DNA of 64,000 nt from an uncultured Pseudomonadota bacterium (GTDB lineage Bacteria > Pseudomonadota > Gammaproteobacteria > Steroidobacterales > Steroidobacteraceae): positions 82,806 through 146,805 of the forward strand of contig CAIRLC010000011.1 of assembly GCA_903879335.1 (NCBI GenBank), read 5' to 3'. The notes under the pieces were generated by a model, which did no database searches, had not been told where the DNA came from, and saw only the letters and a list, made by a program, of their open reading frames with translations. Made by a program: the position numbers and the translations under genes. Positions 9,014 to 17,826 of the stretch are shown piece after piece. The number at the start of each line of letters is the position of its first letter. Within the stretch, counting starts at the first letter, position 1.

Positions 9014-10531
9014 ATGCCCAAGCGCCCGAATATCCTGATCATCCAGGCCGACCAACTGACTGCAGGGGCGCTGAGCTGCTACGGCGGAACGGTGGCCAAA
9101 ACACCGCATATCGACCGATTGGCCCGCGACGGGGTCGTCTTCGAGTCCTTCTACACCAACAGCCCCCTGTGCGCGCCATCGCGGTTTTCGATGATGTCGG
9201 GCCAACTGCCCTCCGCAATCGGTGCCTACGATAACGCCGCCGAATTCGGCGCGGACGTGCCGACCTTTGCCCATTACTTGCGTGCAGCCGGTTACCAGAC
9301 GTACTTGTCCGGCAAAATGCATTTCTGCGGACCCGACCAACTGCACGGTTTCGAGCAGCGCCTCACCACGGACATCTATCCCGCCGATTACGGCTGGACG
9401 CCGAACTGGGACAACTTCGCCGAACGCCTATCGTGGTACCACGTGATGAACTCCGTCACGGAGGCCGGTCCCTGCACGCGTACCAACCAGATCGATTTTG
9501 ACGACGAGGTGGTCTTTGCCGCTCGGCAGAAAATCTTCGATATTGCCCGTGGTAAAGATGACCGGCCGTTCTGCCTCGTCGTATCCATGACCCACCCGCA
9601 TGATCCCTACACCACCCCCCAGGAGTACTGGGATCGATACGATGGCGTGGATATCCAACCGCCGACGGTCAGCCTTGAATGGTCCGAGATGGATCCGCAT
9701 TCCCAACGCATCCATCACGTCATCGGTCTCGGTGAAAAGACACCGGCACCGCAGCAAATCTTAGCTGCGCGCCGCGCCTACTATGGCTCCATCGCCTACG
9801 TTGATGATCAGGTTGGCGTGTTGCTGAAGACCATCAAAGACGCCGGGATGGCCGATGACACGATCGTGATCTTCACCAGCGATCACGGCGACATGCTCGG
9901 AGAGCGCGGTCTGTGGTTCAAGATGAGTTTCTTTGAAGGCGCTGCCCGCATCCCATTTATCGTGCACGCGCCCAAATGTTATGCCGCCCAACGCATCGCC
10001 ACGCACGCCTCATTGGTCGACCTCGTACCGACGTTGGCCGAAATCGCGACAGGCGAGACCTTTAAACCCGTCGTCCCCATCGAAGGCCAAAGTTTGTTGC
10101 CCGCCTTACAGGGCAAGACCATTCGGGATGAAGTCATCGGCGAGTTCATGGGTGAAGCCTCCATCGCGCCGATCATCATGCTCCGACGCGGCGCGCATAA
10201 ATTCATTCATAGCCCGGTCGATCCAGACCAACTCTATGATCTCGCGCTCGATCCATTGGAGCGCGTGAACCTTGCGCACGATCCGAAGTACGCCTCGGTG
10301 GTGGCAGACTATCGGGCCGAGATTGCCGCACGCTGGGATCTGGCTGCGCTGCACGACCGTGTCGTGGCAAGCCAACGGCGACGGCATTTCGTCTACGGGG
10401 CCTTACGGTCCGGCCGTTACACGCCTTGGGACCATCAGCCCTTTCAGGACGCCGCCAAGGCCTACATCCGCAACGATCAGGAACTCAATGATCTCGAAGC
10501 GATGGCTCGATTCCCGCGCCTGGCTCCTTAG
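9014..10531 (+). CDS. betC: Choline sulfatase
   Basis: A 505-residue type I sulfatase that hydrolyses choline-O-sulfate to choline and sulfate. The formylglycine signature is CAPSR with Cys53, essentially the BetC position. Metal ligands appear in IIQADQLT near the N-terminus and in TSDHGDMLGE at about residues 290-300. The C-terminal segment YDLALDPLERVNLAHDP and the tail RRRHFVYGALRSGRYTPWD are typical of choline sulfatases rather than aryl sulfatases. No signal peptide is seen, consistent with cytoplasmic BetC. The transporter gene that follows overlaps its end by 44 bp, so sulfatase and uptake are probably co-expressed. Confidence 0.88.
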   Translation: MPKRPNILIIQADQLTAGALSCYGGTVAKTPHIDRLARDGVVFESFYTNSPLCAPSRFSMMSGQLPSAIGAYDNAAEFGADVPTFAHYLRAAGYQTYLSGKMHFCGPDQLHGFEQRLTTDIYPADYGWTPNWDNFAERLSWYHVMNSVTEAGPCTRTNQIDFDDEVVFAARQKIFDIARGKDDRPFCLVVSMTHPHDPYTTPQEYWDRYDGVDIQPPTVSLEWSEMDPHSQRIHHVIGLGEKTPAPQQILAARRAYYGSIAYVDDQVGVLLKTIKDAGMADDTIVIFTSDHGDMLGERGLWFKMSFFEGAARIPFIVHAPKCYAAQRIATHASLVDLVPTLAEIATGETFKPVVPIEGQSLLPALQGKTIRDEVIGEFMGEASIAPIIMLRRGAHKFIHSPVDPDQLYDLALDPLERVNLAHDPKYASVVADYRAEIAARWDLAALHDRVVASQRRRHFVYGALRSGRYTPWDHQPFQDAAKAYIRNDQELNDLEAMARFPRLAP

Positions 10532-12305
10532 TGCGCTGACGCTGCTGGCGGGTGGCTTCGTCGCAGCACCGGTCGGCGCCGCGACGGATCCACCGTCGTG
10601 TCAGGCGGTGCATTTTGCCGATGTCGGCTGGAGCGATGTGACGGCGACGACCACGCTGGCCATGACCGTGCTTGCCGACCTCGGCTATACGCCCGATGCC
10701 ACGATGGTGTCGGTGCCGGTGACCTACGAATCCATGAAGGCAGGACACATCGATGTGTTCCTCGGCAATTGGATGCCGGCGCAGGTCGACACCCGACGCC
10801 CCTATGTCGAGGACGGCTCCATTGAAGTGGTGCGCGCGAATCTGACCGGGGCAAAATTCACGCTCGCGGTGCCAGCTACGCTCTATGCCCAAGGGCTGCA
10901 CGATTTTCGCGATATTCAGCGTTTTGCCGACGTGTTGGATCACCGGATATTTGGCATTGAACCGGGCAATAACGGCAACCGCATCGTGCAGGGCTTGATC
11001 GATCAGAACCAATTCAATTTAGGGTCTTTTCGCTTAGTCGATTCCAGCGAACAGGGTATGTTGGCGGAAGTGGCACGGGCAACGACGGCCCGAGCCCCCA
11101 TCTTGTTTCTCGCCTGGGAACCGCACCCCATGAACATGCGGTTTCCAATTCGCTACTTGAGCGGTGGAGACGCCACCTTCGGTCCTAATTACGGTGGCGC
11201 CACGGTTTGGACGCTGGCCCGCCGCGGACTCACACTGCGCTGCCCGAACCTCGCGCGGTTTTTGGGTAACCTCGAGTTCTCCACGCGCGGAGAAGACGAA
11301 GTGATGGCGGCCGTGCAGGCGATTGCTTCGTCCGACCAAGCTGCCCGCCAGTGGCTCGACACTCACCCCGATGTCCATGCAGCATGGTTGCTCGGGGTCA
11401 CGACATTCGACGGCAAAGCGCCGCCGTTACGAGCCTTGTCGCGGCGGGCAGGAACCGCCCTCGGTCTGGAGGCCTGGTTAAGCGGGCACAAGATTCCGGT
11501 GGGGACGGCCATCGCTGCGGCAATCGACTGGATTAAGACGCGGGGAGCCGGACTCTTCGGTGCGATTTCGGCGGCCACAAACGGCAGCGTTGCCGTCGCG
11601 GTCACGGCCCTAAGGTCGATCCCGCCGACCGTCATCGTTGGCCTGTTTGCCGTCCTTGCCTGGGGCTTGCAACGGTCATGGAAACTCGTGGTCTTCGTGA
11701 TCAGCGCCCTCCTATTCATCATGAATCAGGGCTATTGGTCGGCCACCTTAGAGACCTTGGCACTGGTGCTCGTCGCGGCATTGATCACGTTGACGGTCGG
11801 GATCCCGCTGGGCATCGCCACGGCCCATCGACCGCGTCTGCATGCGGCGCTGCAGCCGGCGCTTGATCTCATGCAAACCTTGCCGACCTTCGTCTACCTG
11901 ATACCGACCCTCGTGCTGTTCGGGCTAGGGGTCGTCCCCGCGATCATCTCCACTGTGATTTTTGCCCTGCCCGCGCCCGTGCGGCTCACCCAATTGGGCA
12001 TCGCGTCGACGCCCAAGGCCTTAATTGAGGCCGGCGATGCATTTGGCGCCACGCCTTGGCAACGCCTCGTCAAAATCGAACTGCCCTCGGCCTTACCCTT
12101 GATCCGGGAAGGCATCACGCAATGCATCATGCTGTGCCTATCGATGGTGGTCATCGCCGCGCTCGTCGGTGCCGGTGGCCTCGGCGTGCCGGTGGTTCGC
12201 GCCCTCAATACCGTACAAGTCGGTATGGGCTTCGAAGCAGGTCTGACTATCGTGTTGCTCGCGATCGTTTTGGACCGCATCGCCCGACGGCGCGGCGACC
12301 GATAG
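10488..12305 (+). CDS. Choline/betaine ABC transporter, binding protein fused to permease
   Basis: A 605-residue protein with two parts. After a signal-like segment (about residues 1-33), residues 35-320 form a ChoX/ProX-type quaternary-amine binding protein (ADVGWSDVTATT, VFLGNWMPAQ, LFLAWEPHPMN). Residues about 345-600 form a ProW/ChoW-type permease with several membrane spans and the coupling loop (EAGDAFGATPWQRLVKIELPSALP). The ATG at 10488 gives a proper signal peptide and overlaps the sulfatase gene by 44 bp. The known OpuBC- or OpuABC-type fusions that I recall place the permease first; here the binding domain leads. No ATPase subunit gene follows. Substrate is probably choline, from context. 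Confidence 0.82.
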   Translation: MISKRWLDSRAWLLSALTLLAGGFVAAPVGAATDPPSCQAVHFADVGWSDVTATTTLAMTVLADLGYTPDATMVSVPVTYESMKAGHIDVFLGNWMPAQVDTRRPYVEDGSIEVVRANLTGAKFTLAVPATLYAQGLHDFRDIQRFADVLDHRIFGIEPGNNGNRIVQGLIDQNQFNLGSFRLVDSSEQGMLAEVARATTARAPILFLAWEPHPMNMRFPIRYLSGGDATFGPNYGGATVWTLARRGLTLRCPNLARFLGNLEFSTRGEDEVMAAVQAIASSDQAARQWLDTHPDVHAAWLLGVTTFDGKAPPLRALSRRAGTALGLEAWLSGHKIPVGTAIAAAIDWIKTRGAGLFGAISAATNGSVAVAVTALRSIPPTVIVGLFAVLAWGLQRSWKLVVFVISALLFIMNQGYWSATLETLALVLVAALITLTVGIPLGIATAHRPRLHAALQPALDLMQTLPTFVYLIPTLVLFGLGVVPAIISTVIFALPAPVRLTQLGIASTPKALIEAGDAFGATPWQRLVKIELPSALPLIREGITQCIMLCLSMVVIAALVGAGGLGVPVVRALNTVQVGMGFEAGLTIVLLAIVLDRIARRRGDR

Positions 12306-12392
12306 AAATCCATCCGGTCAGTAGCCTAGGAGCGGCCTCACGGTGGTAAGATCAGACATCATGCTTTTTTCACCGGATCGGGGTAACAGACC

Positions 12393-12809
12393 ATGGACCG
12401 CAGACACCTACTGATGACCGCCGGCGCCGCTCTTGCGGCCACCACCTTGACAGCACACGCAGGGGAGCATCACCACGATCACGCGGCATCCCCCCTCCTG
12501 GCCTCGGCGACGCACTGCGTGGAAACCGCCAATGTGTGCCTCGCACACTGCCTCGATCGATTGGCCGACGGCGACAAAGACATGGCCAACTGCGCCCGCT
12601 CCGTCACCGGTCTGATCGCTGTGTGCAATGCCTTGGCCGTGCTCGCCGCCCAGCACTCGCCCTTGCTGCCCCGCTATGCGACCGTTGCAGCTGACGTGTG
12701 CAAAGCCTGTGAGACTGAGTGCAACAAGCACTCGGAGCATCCGCCCTGCCACGCTTGCGCCGAAGCCTGCAAGGCCTGCGCAGCGGAATGCGCGAAAATC
12801 GCGGCCTAA
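12393..12809 (+). CDS. Exported four-helix copper-storage protein (Csp1/DUF326-like)
   Basis: A 138-residue cysteine-rich protein. The N-terminus MDRRHLLMTAGAALAA looks like a Tat signal (twin arginine at residues 3-4). A His-rich patch GEHHHDH follows cleavage. The mature part has repeated Cys at helical spacing (CVETANVCLAHC, then CKACETEC, CHACAEACKACAAEC), the pattern of Csp four-helix bundles that hold many Cu(I) ions inside. Csp1 proteins are Tat-exported. The next two genes (DUF2946 protein and an outer-membrane barrel) support a copper-related group. Metal specificity is inferred from the family. Confidence 0.85.
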   Translation: MDRRHLLMTAGAALAATTLTAHAGEHHHDHAASPLLASATHCVETANVCLAHCLDRLADGDKDMANCARSVTGLIAVCNALAVLAAQHSPLLPRYATVAADVCKACETECNKHSEHPPCHACAEACKACAAECAKIAA

Positions 12810-12867
12810 TCGACACTACAGGGTCACCCGCCTTGCCCTCGCGCCTGACGCCGGGGTAAAACGGGTT

Positions 12868-13233
12868 ATGGTTCCCATGTCCCGCCTATCCCGCCGGTTC
12901 TCGCTGTGGATCGCGGCGGCTCTATTGCCGCTGCTGTTCCTGCGGGCGCTTGTGCCTGTGGGATTCATGGCCAGCGCGACCGGCGGGAGCGTGCACTACA
13001 CGTTTTGCGGCGGCGACACCGCAAGCCCGAATCATCATGCGGGCAACACCGATCACGCCTGCCCGTTTGCGCAGAGCGCTGGTGCAGCGCCACTGCCGCT
13101 CACGCGCATTCTCCCGCCCGTACAGATTCTTGCGGCGTTCGCGCCGGTGTCGTTCCAGTCTCAGGCCCTGTCCCTGTCGGGACCACGGCGTACGGCGGGC
13201 AGTCGCGCCCCGCCTCCTTTCTCTCTCGCCTGA
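12868..13233 (+). CDS. DUF2946-family protein
   Basis: A 121-residue protein with one N-terminal membrane segment (about residues 8-30, LWIAAALLPLLFLRALVPVGFM) and the DUF2946 hallmarks: a conserved Pro-Gly-Phe-Met after the helix, then a Cys and clustered His (FCGGD, NHHAGNTDHACPFA). Proteins of this family often sit beside copper-handling genes, as here. The ATG at 12868 was chosen; a second in-frame ATG at 12877 is also possible. Biochemical function is not established. The neighbours point to periplasmic copper or metal binding. Confidence 0.72.
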   Translation: MVPMSRLSRRFSLWIAAALLPLLFLRALVPVGFMASATGGSVHYTFCGGDTASPNHHAGNTDHACPFAQSAGAAPLPLTRILPPVQILAAFAPVSFQSQALSLSGPRRTAGSRAPPPFSLA

Positions 13234-13307
13234 CATCACCAGACGTCTTACGGACGTCCAGCCGACATGTGTCGGCCTTTTGTCCCTGTTACAAGAGAGA
13301 AACGTTT

Positions 13308-14264
13308 ATGAACTCATCGTCCATGCACCGAGTTGCGCTGGCAGCTCGGACTACCCTGCTCGCCGCCTCGCTCCTGGTCGGCGCGACGTTCGTCCCGCTA
13401 AGCGCACACGCTTGCGCGTGCGGTTGCGGAGTTTTCGACGTCGGGACCGGCTCCATGTTTCCGGACGGCTCCGGCGGCACCGTGTTCGTCGAAGCGGATT
13501 TCGTTAACCAGAATCGCAACTGGAGTGGCACGTCATCGGCACCAGCCGATAACAACGCCGACAAACTCGTCCGCAGCGAGTTTTATACGGCGGGTGTGCA
13601 ATACATGTTCAATCGACGTTGGGGGATCCAAGTCGATGTGCCGTATTGGAACCGCAAATTCACGACCCAGGACGACACGGGCGATCTGTCGACGAATGAG
13701 CACGCCGCCTTAGGAGACATCCGCATCCGTGGTGTCTACACCGGCTTCTCACCGGACATGTCCTCAGGCTTAACCTTCGGCCTGAAACTACCGACAGGCG
13801 ACTCCAACTACCCCAATTTCGACCCGGACACGGAAATCGGTTCAGGCAGCACCGACCTGTTGTTGGGTGCGTTCCACCGCGGCCATCTGTCCAAAGATGG
13901 CAAGGTCGGCTATTTCATTCGCGGCCAATGGCAGGAGCCTTTGCAGACGAAGTCGAACTACCGGCCGGGCAATGAGTTGATCGGTGTGGCGGGCGCGTAT
14001 TACCAAGGCTGGACGCATGCCGACAGCTTTGCCATTACGCCCATCCTGCAGGTCACTGCGGCCTACCGTGGGCATGACGGCGGCATCGACGGTCATCCTG
14101 AAGACTCCGGCTACACTCGACTGATCGTAGCACCTGGGCTTGAATTGCATTTCTCGAAGATTCGCGTCTACGCCGAAGCGGGCTTTGCCGTACACGATAA
14201 CGTCAGCGGCAATCAGTTGGTCTCGCGCCAAAATTACAAACTGACAGCGTTCTATTCGTTCTAA
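13308..14264 (+). CDS. Outer-membrane beta-barrel protein with Cys-rich N-terminus
   Basis: A 318-residue protein with a signal peptide (about residues 1-35) followed by the cluster ACACGCGVFDVGTG and then regularly alternating strands ending in a terminal Phe (KLTAFYSF), the usual outer-membrane barrel C-terminus. It resembles transporter-like barrels annotated in metal or aromatic contexts. GAGAG precedes the start. It follows the DUF2946 gene by 75 bp in the same direction. The Cys-Gly-Cys cluster right after the signal peptide could bind metal or be lipidated; I cannot decide. A role in copper sequestration or passage through the outer membrane is inferred only. Confidence 0.65.
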   Translation: MNSSSMHRVALAARTTLLAASLLVGATFVPLSAHACACGCGVFDVGTGSMFPDGSGGTVFVEADFVNQNRNWSGTSSAPADNNADKLVRSEFYTAGVQYMFNRRWGIQVDVPYWNRKFTTQDDTGDLSTNEHAALGDIRIRGVYTGFSPDMSSGLTFGLKLPTGDSNYPNFDPDTEIGSGSTDLLLGAFHRGHLSKDGKVGYFIRGQWQEPLQTKSNYRPGNELIGVAGAYYQGWTHADSFAITPILQVTAAYRGHDGGIDGHPEDSGYTRLIVAPGLELHFSKIRVYAEAGFAVHDNVSGNQLVSRQNYKLTAFYSF

Positions 14265-14604
14265 GGCGACGCGTAAGGGGGGCTGACATCCGGTCGGCCC
14301 CCGCAGTCCGCAGCACGCGGTGAGACGCGCCTAAGCTTTCTCAAGCCGGACTACGCCACACGCGTTGAGCTCTTAAGGTCCGCAACCGACCCCCCTCACG
14401 GGCCAGCCTCACCGCCGTCAAACGCCACGAGGTTGCGGCGTCACGAACCGGATCGATCCAGGGGCAATCCCGCCGGCTGATCGGCGCTCGCCGTTCAGGC
14501 GCTGTTCCCTTGATGCCGGTGACTCCCCAACGAGCGCGCAAAAAAAAGGCGGGCCACAAGGCCCGCCTTCCTGCTGCCGAAGCAGCAACGATGTCCAATA
14601 AGTC
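14265..14604. other. Convergent intergenic region
   Basis: This 340-bp gap separates the outer-membrane barrel gene (+) from the TonB receptor gene (-). It holds a GC-rich hairpin at 14277-14302 (one G-T pair, no T run), probably ending the plus-strand transcript, and the strong terminator of the receptor gene at 14539-14569. I see no convincing gene. Confidence 0.6.
14539..14569 (-). terminator. Rho-independent terminator of the TonB receptor gene
   Basis: The perfect stem AAGGCGGGCC / GGCCCGCCTT (14546-14555 and 14560-14569) has a 4-base loop. On the minus strand it is followed by a run of eight T (14540-14547). It lies 36 bp after the receptor stop. Confidence 0.9.
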
Positions 14605-17142
14605 TTAGAACTTCTTCTTGATCGTCACAGCCCACTCACGCGGGCGACCTGGCGAACCGCTAATCGCGCCGGCGCCAGCGCCGGTGAGATCGAATTTCGA
14701 CAAGAAGTAGTACTTGTCGGTCAGGTTCGTGATTTCGAGCGCGACGTTAAGATCATGAGTCGGGTTCACCCAAGTGAGACGGGCATTCGCGACCGTATAG
14801 GCATCCACCGCGCCGTAGATTGCCGAAGGCGAACCAGGAGCCGCGGCCACTACGCTCGCGCCCAATGCGCCCTGATAGATCGCATCCAGACGTGGGGTCA
14901 GCGTGCTGCCATTGCTGAGCTGCACGTCGTACTGGATACCACCACTCCACTTGGACTTCACAACGCCCGGCGGAGTCTGGTTCAGGAGGCTGACCACGGC
15001 TGGATCGCTCGAGCATGGGCCCGACGCACCGCCTACGACAGCCGGATTGACGCAGGTCCAATCCCAATTGAGGTAGGAGCCCGACAGGTCAATCTGCAAG
15101 CCGTCGACGGGAACCGCCGTCAGCTCAAGCTCAGCACCCTTAACCTTGGCGTTGCCGGCGTTCTGCGGCAGGGCGCAAGGGCCCGGGCCGCCGTACTGCG
15201 GGCAGGACAGCAAGGTCAACTGGGCATCCTTGAAGTCGACATAAAACGCCGCGACGTTCACGCGCAGGCGCCGATCCAACAGATCGGTCTTCAGGCCGAG
15301 TTCATAGTTGGTCAGGGTCTCGGAGCCGAACGGACGCGCTTGCGCAGCGTTGAACGGACGTGGGCCGATACCACCGGCCTTGTAACCCGTCGATACCGTG
15401 GCGTAGCCCAAGACCGAAGGATTGAAGCGATAGTCGAGGCTGACGCGATAGTCGGTGTGCTTACCTTCAAATGTCGGCGCACTGCCAGATAATGCCGCAA
15501 TCGGATTGCCATTCGCATCCGTACCCACGTAACCGATCCCGTTTGCCGCGCCGACGCCATCCAGGAATGGATTGATCGTCTGGCCGTCGAGATTGTAACG
15601 ATAGAACGTGTACTGCTTGGAATCGTCGGTAACACGTAGACCGACCGTTAAGGTCAATGCATCGGTCAACTTGTCAATGACCGTCGCGTAGGCCGCTTTG
15701 GACTTGGTGCGCACGGGATCGTTCTGGATGAACTGCAGCGGGAAGATGGGCAGCGAGATCGTTGGCAAGTTCACCGCGACGTAGCGGATGTCCTGCAGCG
15801 AGTAATAGGTCGTCTGTTCGTCCGAGTAGTACGCACCGAGCGTGCCCGAAATTTGATCATTGAACTCAGCGTTCAAGCGGACTTCTTCGCTCTTGAACCA
15901 ATGGTTCAGCGCATTAATTCCGAGTCCCACCTGCGCAGGGGAAAGATCCGTATCAACACTGAACTCCGAATCCCACTTGCGGAAGCCGGTGATCGAAGTC
16001 AGCTTAACCTTGTCGGACAAGGCGAGTTCCACGTTCAAGGAGGTGCCCCAACCTTGATAAGTGGAGAGCGGGCTGCCTGAGGTCGCGGCCATTGGTAAGC
16101 CCTGCAGCGGCGGAATGATACCGGCTTGGAATGGTGCCGCAGACTGCGACATCACGCCGTAATTGCACCACTGACCGCAGATGAAGCTTGAGTCAAACGG
16201 AAGGCCGGCGCCGGATGTGGTCGGTGCAACCGTGTTTGGATTCAGGTTGCGGCCATACAGCAGCACTTCCGCGCCGTTGTGGTGCACATCGCGCACGTAG
16301 TCCGCGCTCAACGTGACATCAAGGGCTGCCGATGGGTTATAGCGCAGGATGCCGCGCATGGCGCGGTAACCGGTATCACCCAACGAATACTGCGTGCACT
16401 TCACCCCGCCGCTGGCCGAGGCAACGCCGCTGCTTGGGTGGGCGCAGCCATAATCGATCACGTCGACGTAGCCACGCTGGTCGCCGTAAGCGCCCGACAA
16501 GCGTGCGCTCCAACCGTCGGCCAACTTGAAGTCCGCACTCGCGCGCAGATTCACGCGATCGCGACTGCCGTACGTTGCCGAGACATAGCCTCCACCGTCA
16601 CCGGTCGGCTTACGCGTCACGAAACGAATCGCGCCGCCTTCCGAATTACGGCCGGTCAGCGTGCCTTGTGGACCGCGCAGGACTTCCACACGATCAACGT
16701 CGAGCAAATCGAAGTTGGCCCCGGTCAGTCGCGGGTAGTACACGTCATCGATATACAAGCCTACACCCGGCTCGTAGGCCGGGTTGAAGTCGCCCTGACC
16801 GAATCCACGAATCGCGGCGCTGATCGAATTACCGAACGCGGCCGACGCTGGACGCAAGGTGACACTTGGTGCGGTCGCCGCGACGTCGGCGAGATTGACC
16901 GCGCTGCGCTGCTCGATCGATGCCGCGCTGAATGCCGAAATCGCGATCGGAGTATCTTGGAGTTTCTGCTCTTTATACTGAGCGGTCACCACAATTTCAG
17001 CCAGAGAATTTTGCGCATCGGGCGCTGGCGCCGTTTGTGCCTTATCAGCAACGGCCGGACCAGCCGCCAACATGGCGCCAGCTAACGTGGCGCCCGCCAA
17101 CGTCAGAAAGCGCTTCGACAATCGATAGGATGTGAATTCCAT
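14605..17142 (-). CDS. TonB-dependent outer-membrane receptor
   Basis: An 845-residue receptor. The signal peptide is about residues 1-33. The TonB-box-like region is SLAEIVVTAQYKEQ. The plug domain follows (VEVLRGPQGTLTGRNSEGGAIRFVT, about residues 145-175), and the barrel ends in VTIKKKF with a terminal Phe. Length is normal. It lies next to the eugenol-hydroxylase-like operon on the same strand, with a TAAC-N4-GTTA box about 100 bp upstream. It may therefore import an aromatic (lignin) oligomer across the outer membrane rather than a siderophore. The start ATG follows a run of eight G with only two bases between; upstream in-frame codons lack a signal peptide at the right distance. Confidence 0.88.
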   Translation of the reverse strand: MEFTSYRLSKRFLTLAGATLAGAMLAAGPAVADKAQTAPAPDAQNSLAEIVVTAQYKEQKLQDTPIAISAFSAASIEQRSAVNLADVAATAPSVTLRPASAAFGNSISAAIRGFGQGDFNPAYEPGVGLYIDDVYYPRLTGANFDLLDVDRVEVLRGPQGTLTGRNSEGGAIRFVTRKPTGDGGGYVSATYGSRDRVNLRASADFKLADGWSARLSGAYGDQRGYVDVIDYGCAHPSSGVASASGGVKCTQYSLGDTGYRAMRGILRYNPSAALDVTLSADYVRDVHHNGAEVLLYGRNLNPNTVAPTTSGAGLPFDSSFICGQWCNYGVMSQSAAPFQAGIIPPLQGLPMAATSGSPLSTYQGWGTSLNVELALSDKVKLTSITGFRKWDSEFSVDTDLSPAQVGLGINALNHWFKSEEVRLNAEFNDQISGTLGAYYSDEQTTYYSLQDIRYVAVNLPTISLPIFPLQFIQNDPVRTKSKAAYATVIDKLTDALTLTVGLRVTDDSKQYTFYRYNLDGQTINPFLDGVGAANGIGYVGTDANGNPIAALSGSAPTFEGKHTDYRVSLDYRFNPSVLGYATVSTGYKAGGIGPRPFNAAQARPFGSETLTNYELGLKTDLLDRRLRVNVAAFYVDFKDAQLTLLSCPQYGGPGPCALPQNAGNAKVKGAELELTAVPVDGLQIDLSGSYLNWDWTCVNPAVVGGASGPCSSDPAVVSLLNQTPPGVVKSKWSGGIQYDVQLSNGSTLTPRLDAIYQGALGASVVAAAPGSPSAIYGAVDAYTVANARLTWVNPTHDLNVALEITNLTDKYYFLSKFDLTGAGAGAISGSPGRPREWAVTIKKKF

Positions 17143-17472
17143 ATCCCCCCCCAGTAAATGTACGAAAACTTCTCGATTCGCTTCTTCGAGCGCTCGACGT
17201 TTTGTCAGTAGAGCAAACAAATTTTTTGATTGCAATACCCAAACAATTGTTAGCGTCACGCAAACACTTGTTGCGCCGCAGCCACATTAAATCCTCTGCG
17301 AATACCCCTCTAGAGCACCGTAATTTCAGCCTTCCGTCTCGCTAATTAGCGAACCAGAACTCTTCAAAGAAGGATCTCGCCACATAAACAGCGCGGGACG
17401 CAGAACGATCGGTAAGTCGGAAGCCAACGGTGGTCGATCAACCCCGGAGGTCACCCGATTCGCATCATCCAC
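17143..17472. other. Promoter region of the TonB receptor gene
   Basis: A 330-bp AT-richer gap. It contains the box AAACAATTGTTAG (17241-17253) and a second similar element CAAACACTTGTTG (17261-17273) about 20 bp away, which could be a tandem site for one regulator. A G8 run on the minus strand (17145-17152) directly precedes the receptor start. I see no gene in it. Confidence 0.55.
17241..17252. promoter_or_regulatory. TAAC-N4-GTTA-type box upstream of the TonB receptor
   Basis: AAACAATTGTTA has the core ACAATTGT palindrome found again at 19935, 22719 and (variant) 30782 and 35182. The sharing suggests a common repressor, probably of the MarR family. Confidence 0.6.
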
Positions 17473-17826
17473 TTAAGCCATTTCCCAATAAAACAATGAA
17501 CCGACGCGTTGGATGCGCCGGACTCGTTTGCCGGTCGATTCCAGTGCCGCCCGCACCTGGAGGTGATCGCTCCACAGGGTGAGGCCTACGATTGCACCGG
17601 CGTGCCGGAGCTCTCTCAGTCGCTTCCAACGGGTACCCCGTTCAGCACCCAATTCGAGACGGGACGTGGCTCCATTCGCCAGCTCCCGGCTCGCCGGATA
17701 TCGGTCATCAAACACCACGAGCGTGCCGGCACCGGGCGTTGCCCTCGCTTTGGAGAGCAGTGCGCCGGCAGGCATCGCCGCGGCTAACAAGAGCCCTTGC
17801 AGTACAGTGCGGCGGCGCATAGTCAC
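17473..17826 (-). CDS. Small exported protein with Tat-like signal
   Basis: A 117-residue protein I do not recognise. The N-terminus MTMRRRTVLQGLLLAAAMPAGA is a Tat-like signal. The remainder (about 80 residues) is basic, with segments TLVVFDDRYPASRELA, VGLTLWSDHLQVRAAL and a final SLFYWEMA. It starts 4 bp inside the cytochrome c gene (ATGA overlap), so it is co-translated with the flavocytochrome genes. Reported eugenol-hydroxylase loci also carry a small extra gene beside the cytochrome and flavoprotein genes. A role in assembly, heme or flavin attachment, or electron transfer is possible but unproven. Confidence 0.65.
   Translation of the reverse strand: MTMRRRTVLQGLLLAAAMPAGALLSKARATPGAGTLVVFDDRYPASRELANGATSRLELGAERGTRWKRLRELRHAGAIVGLTLWSDHLQVRAALESTGKRVRRIQRVGSLFYWEMA

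Noticed and set aside
10272..10487. Upstream extension of the transporter fusion gene
   Set aside because: The extra 72 residues overlap the sulfatase gene and are of low-complexity, Arg-rich type. The ATG at 10488 begins a proper signal peptide.
12906..13307. Long upstream extension of the outer-membrane barrel gene
   Set aside because: It overlaps the DUF2946 gene in another frame, is rich in Arg and His, and the ATG at 13308 has both a ribosome site and a signal peptide.
14755..15492. 245-residue plus-strand open frame inside the TonB receptor gene
   Set aside because: It is a shadow of the receptor reading frame, rich in Arg, His and Ala, with no motif.
16279..17085. 268-residue plus-strand open frame opposite the receptor N-terminus
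   Set aside because: Also a shadow frame; the receptor on the other strand has signal peptide, plug and barrel features.
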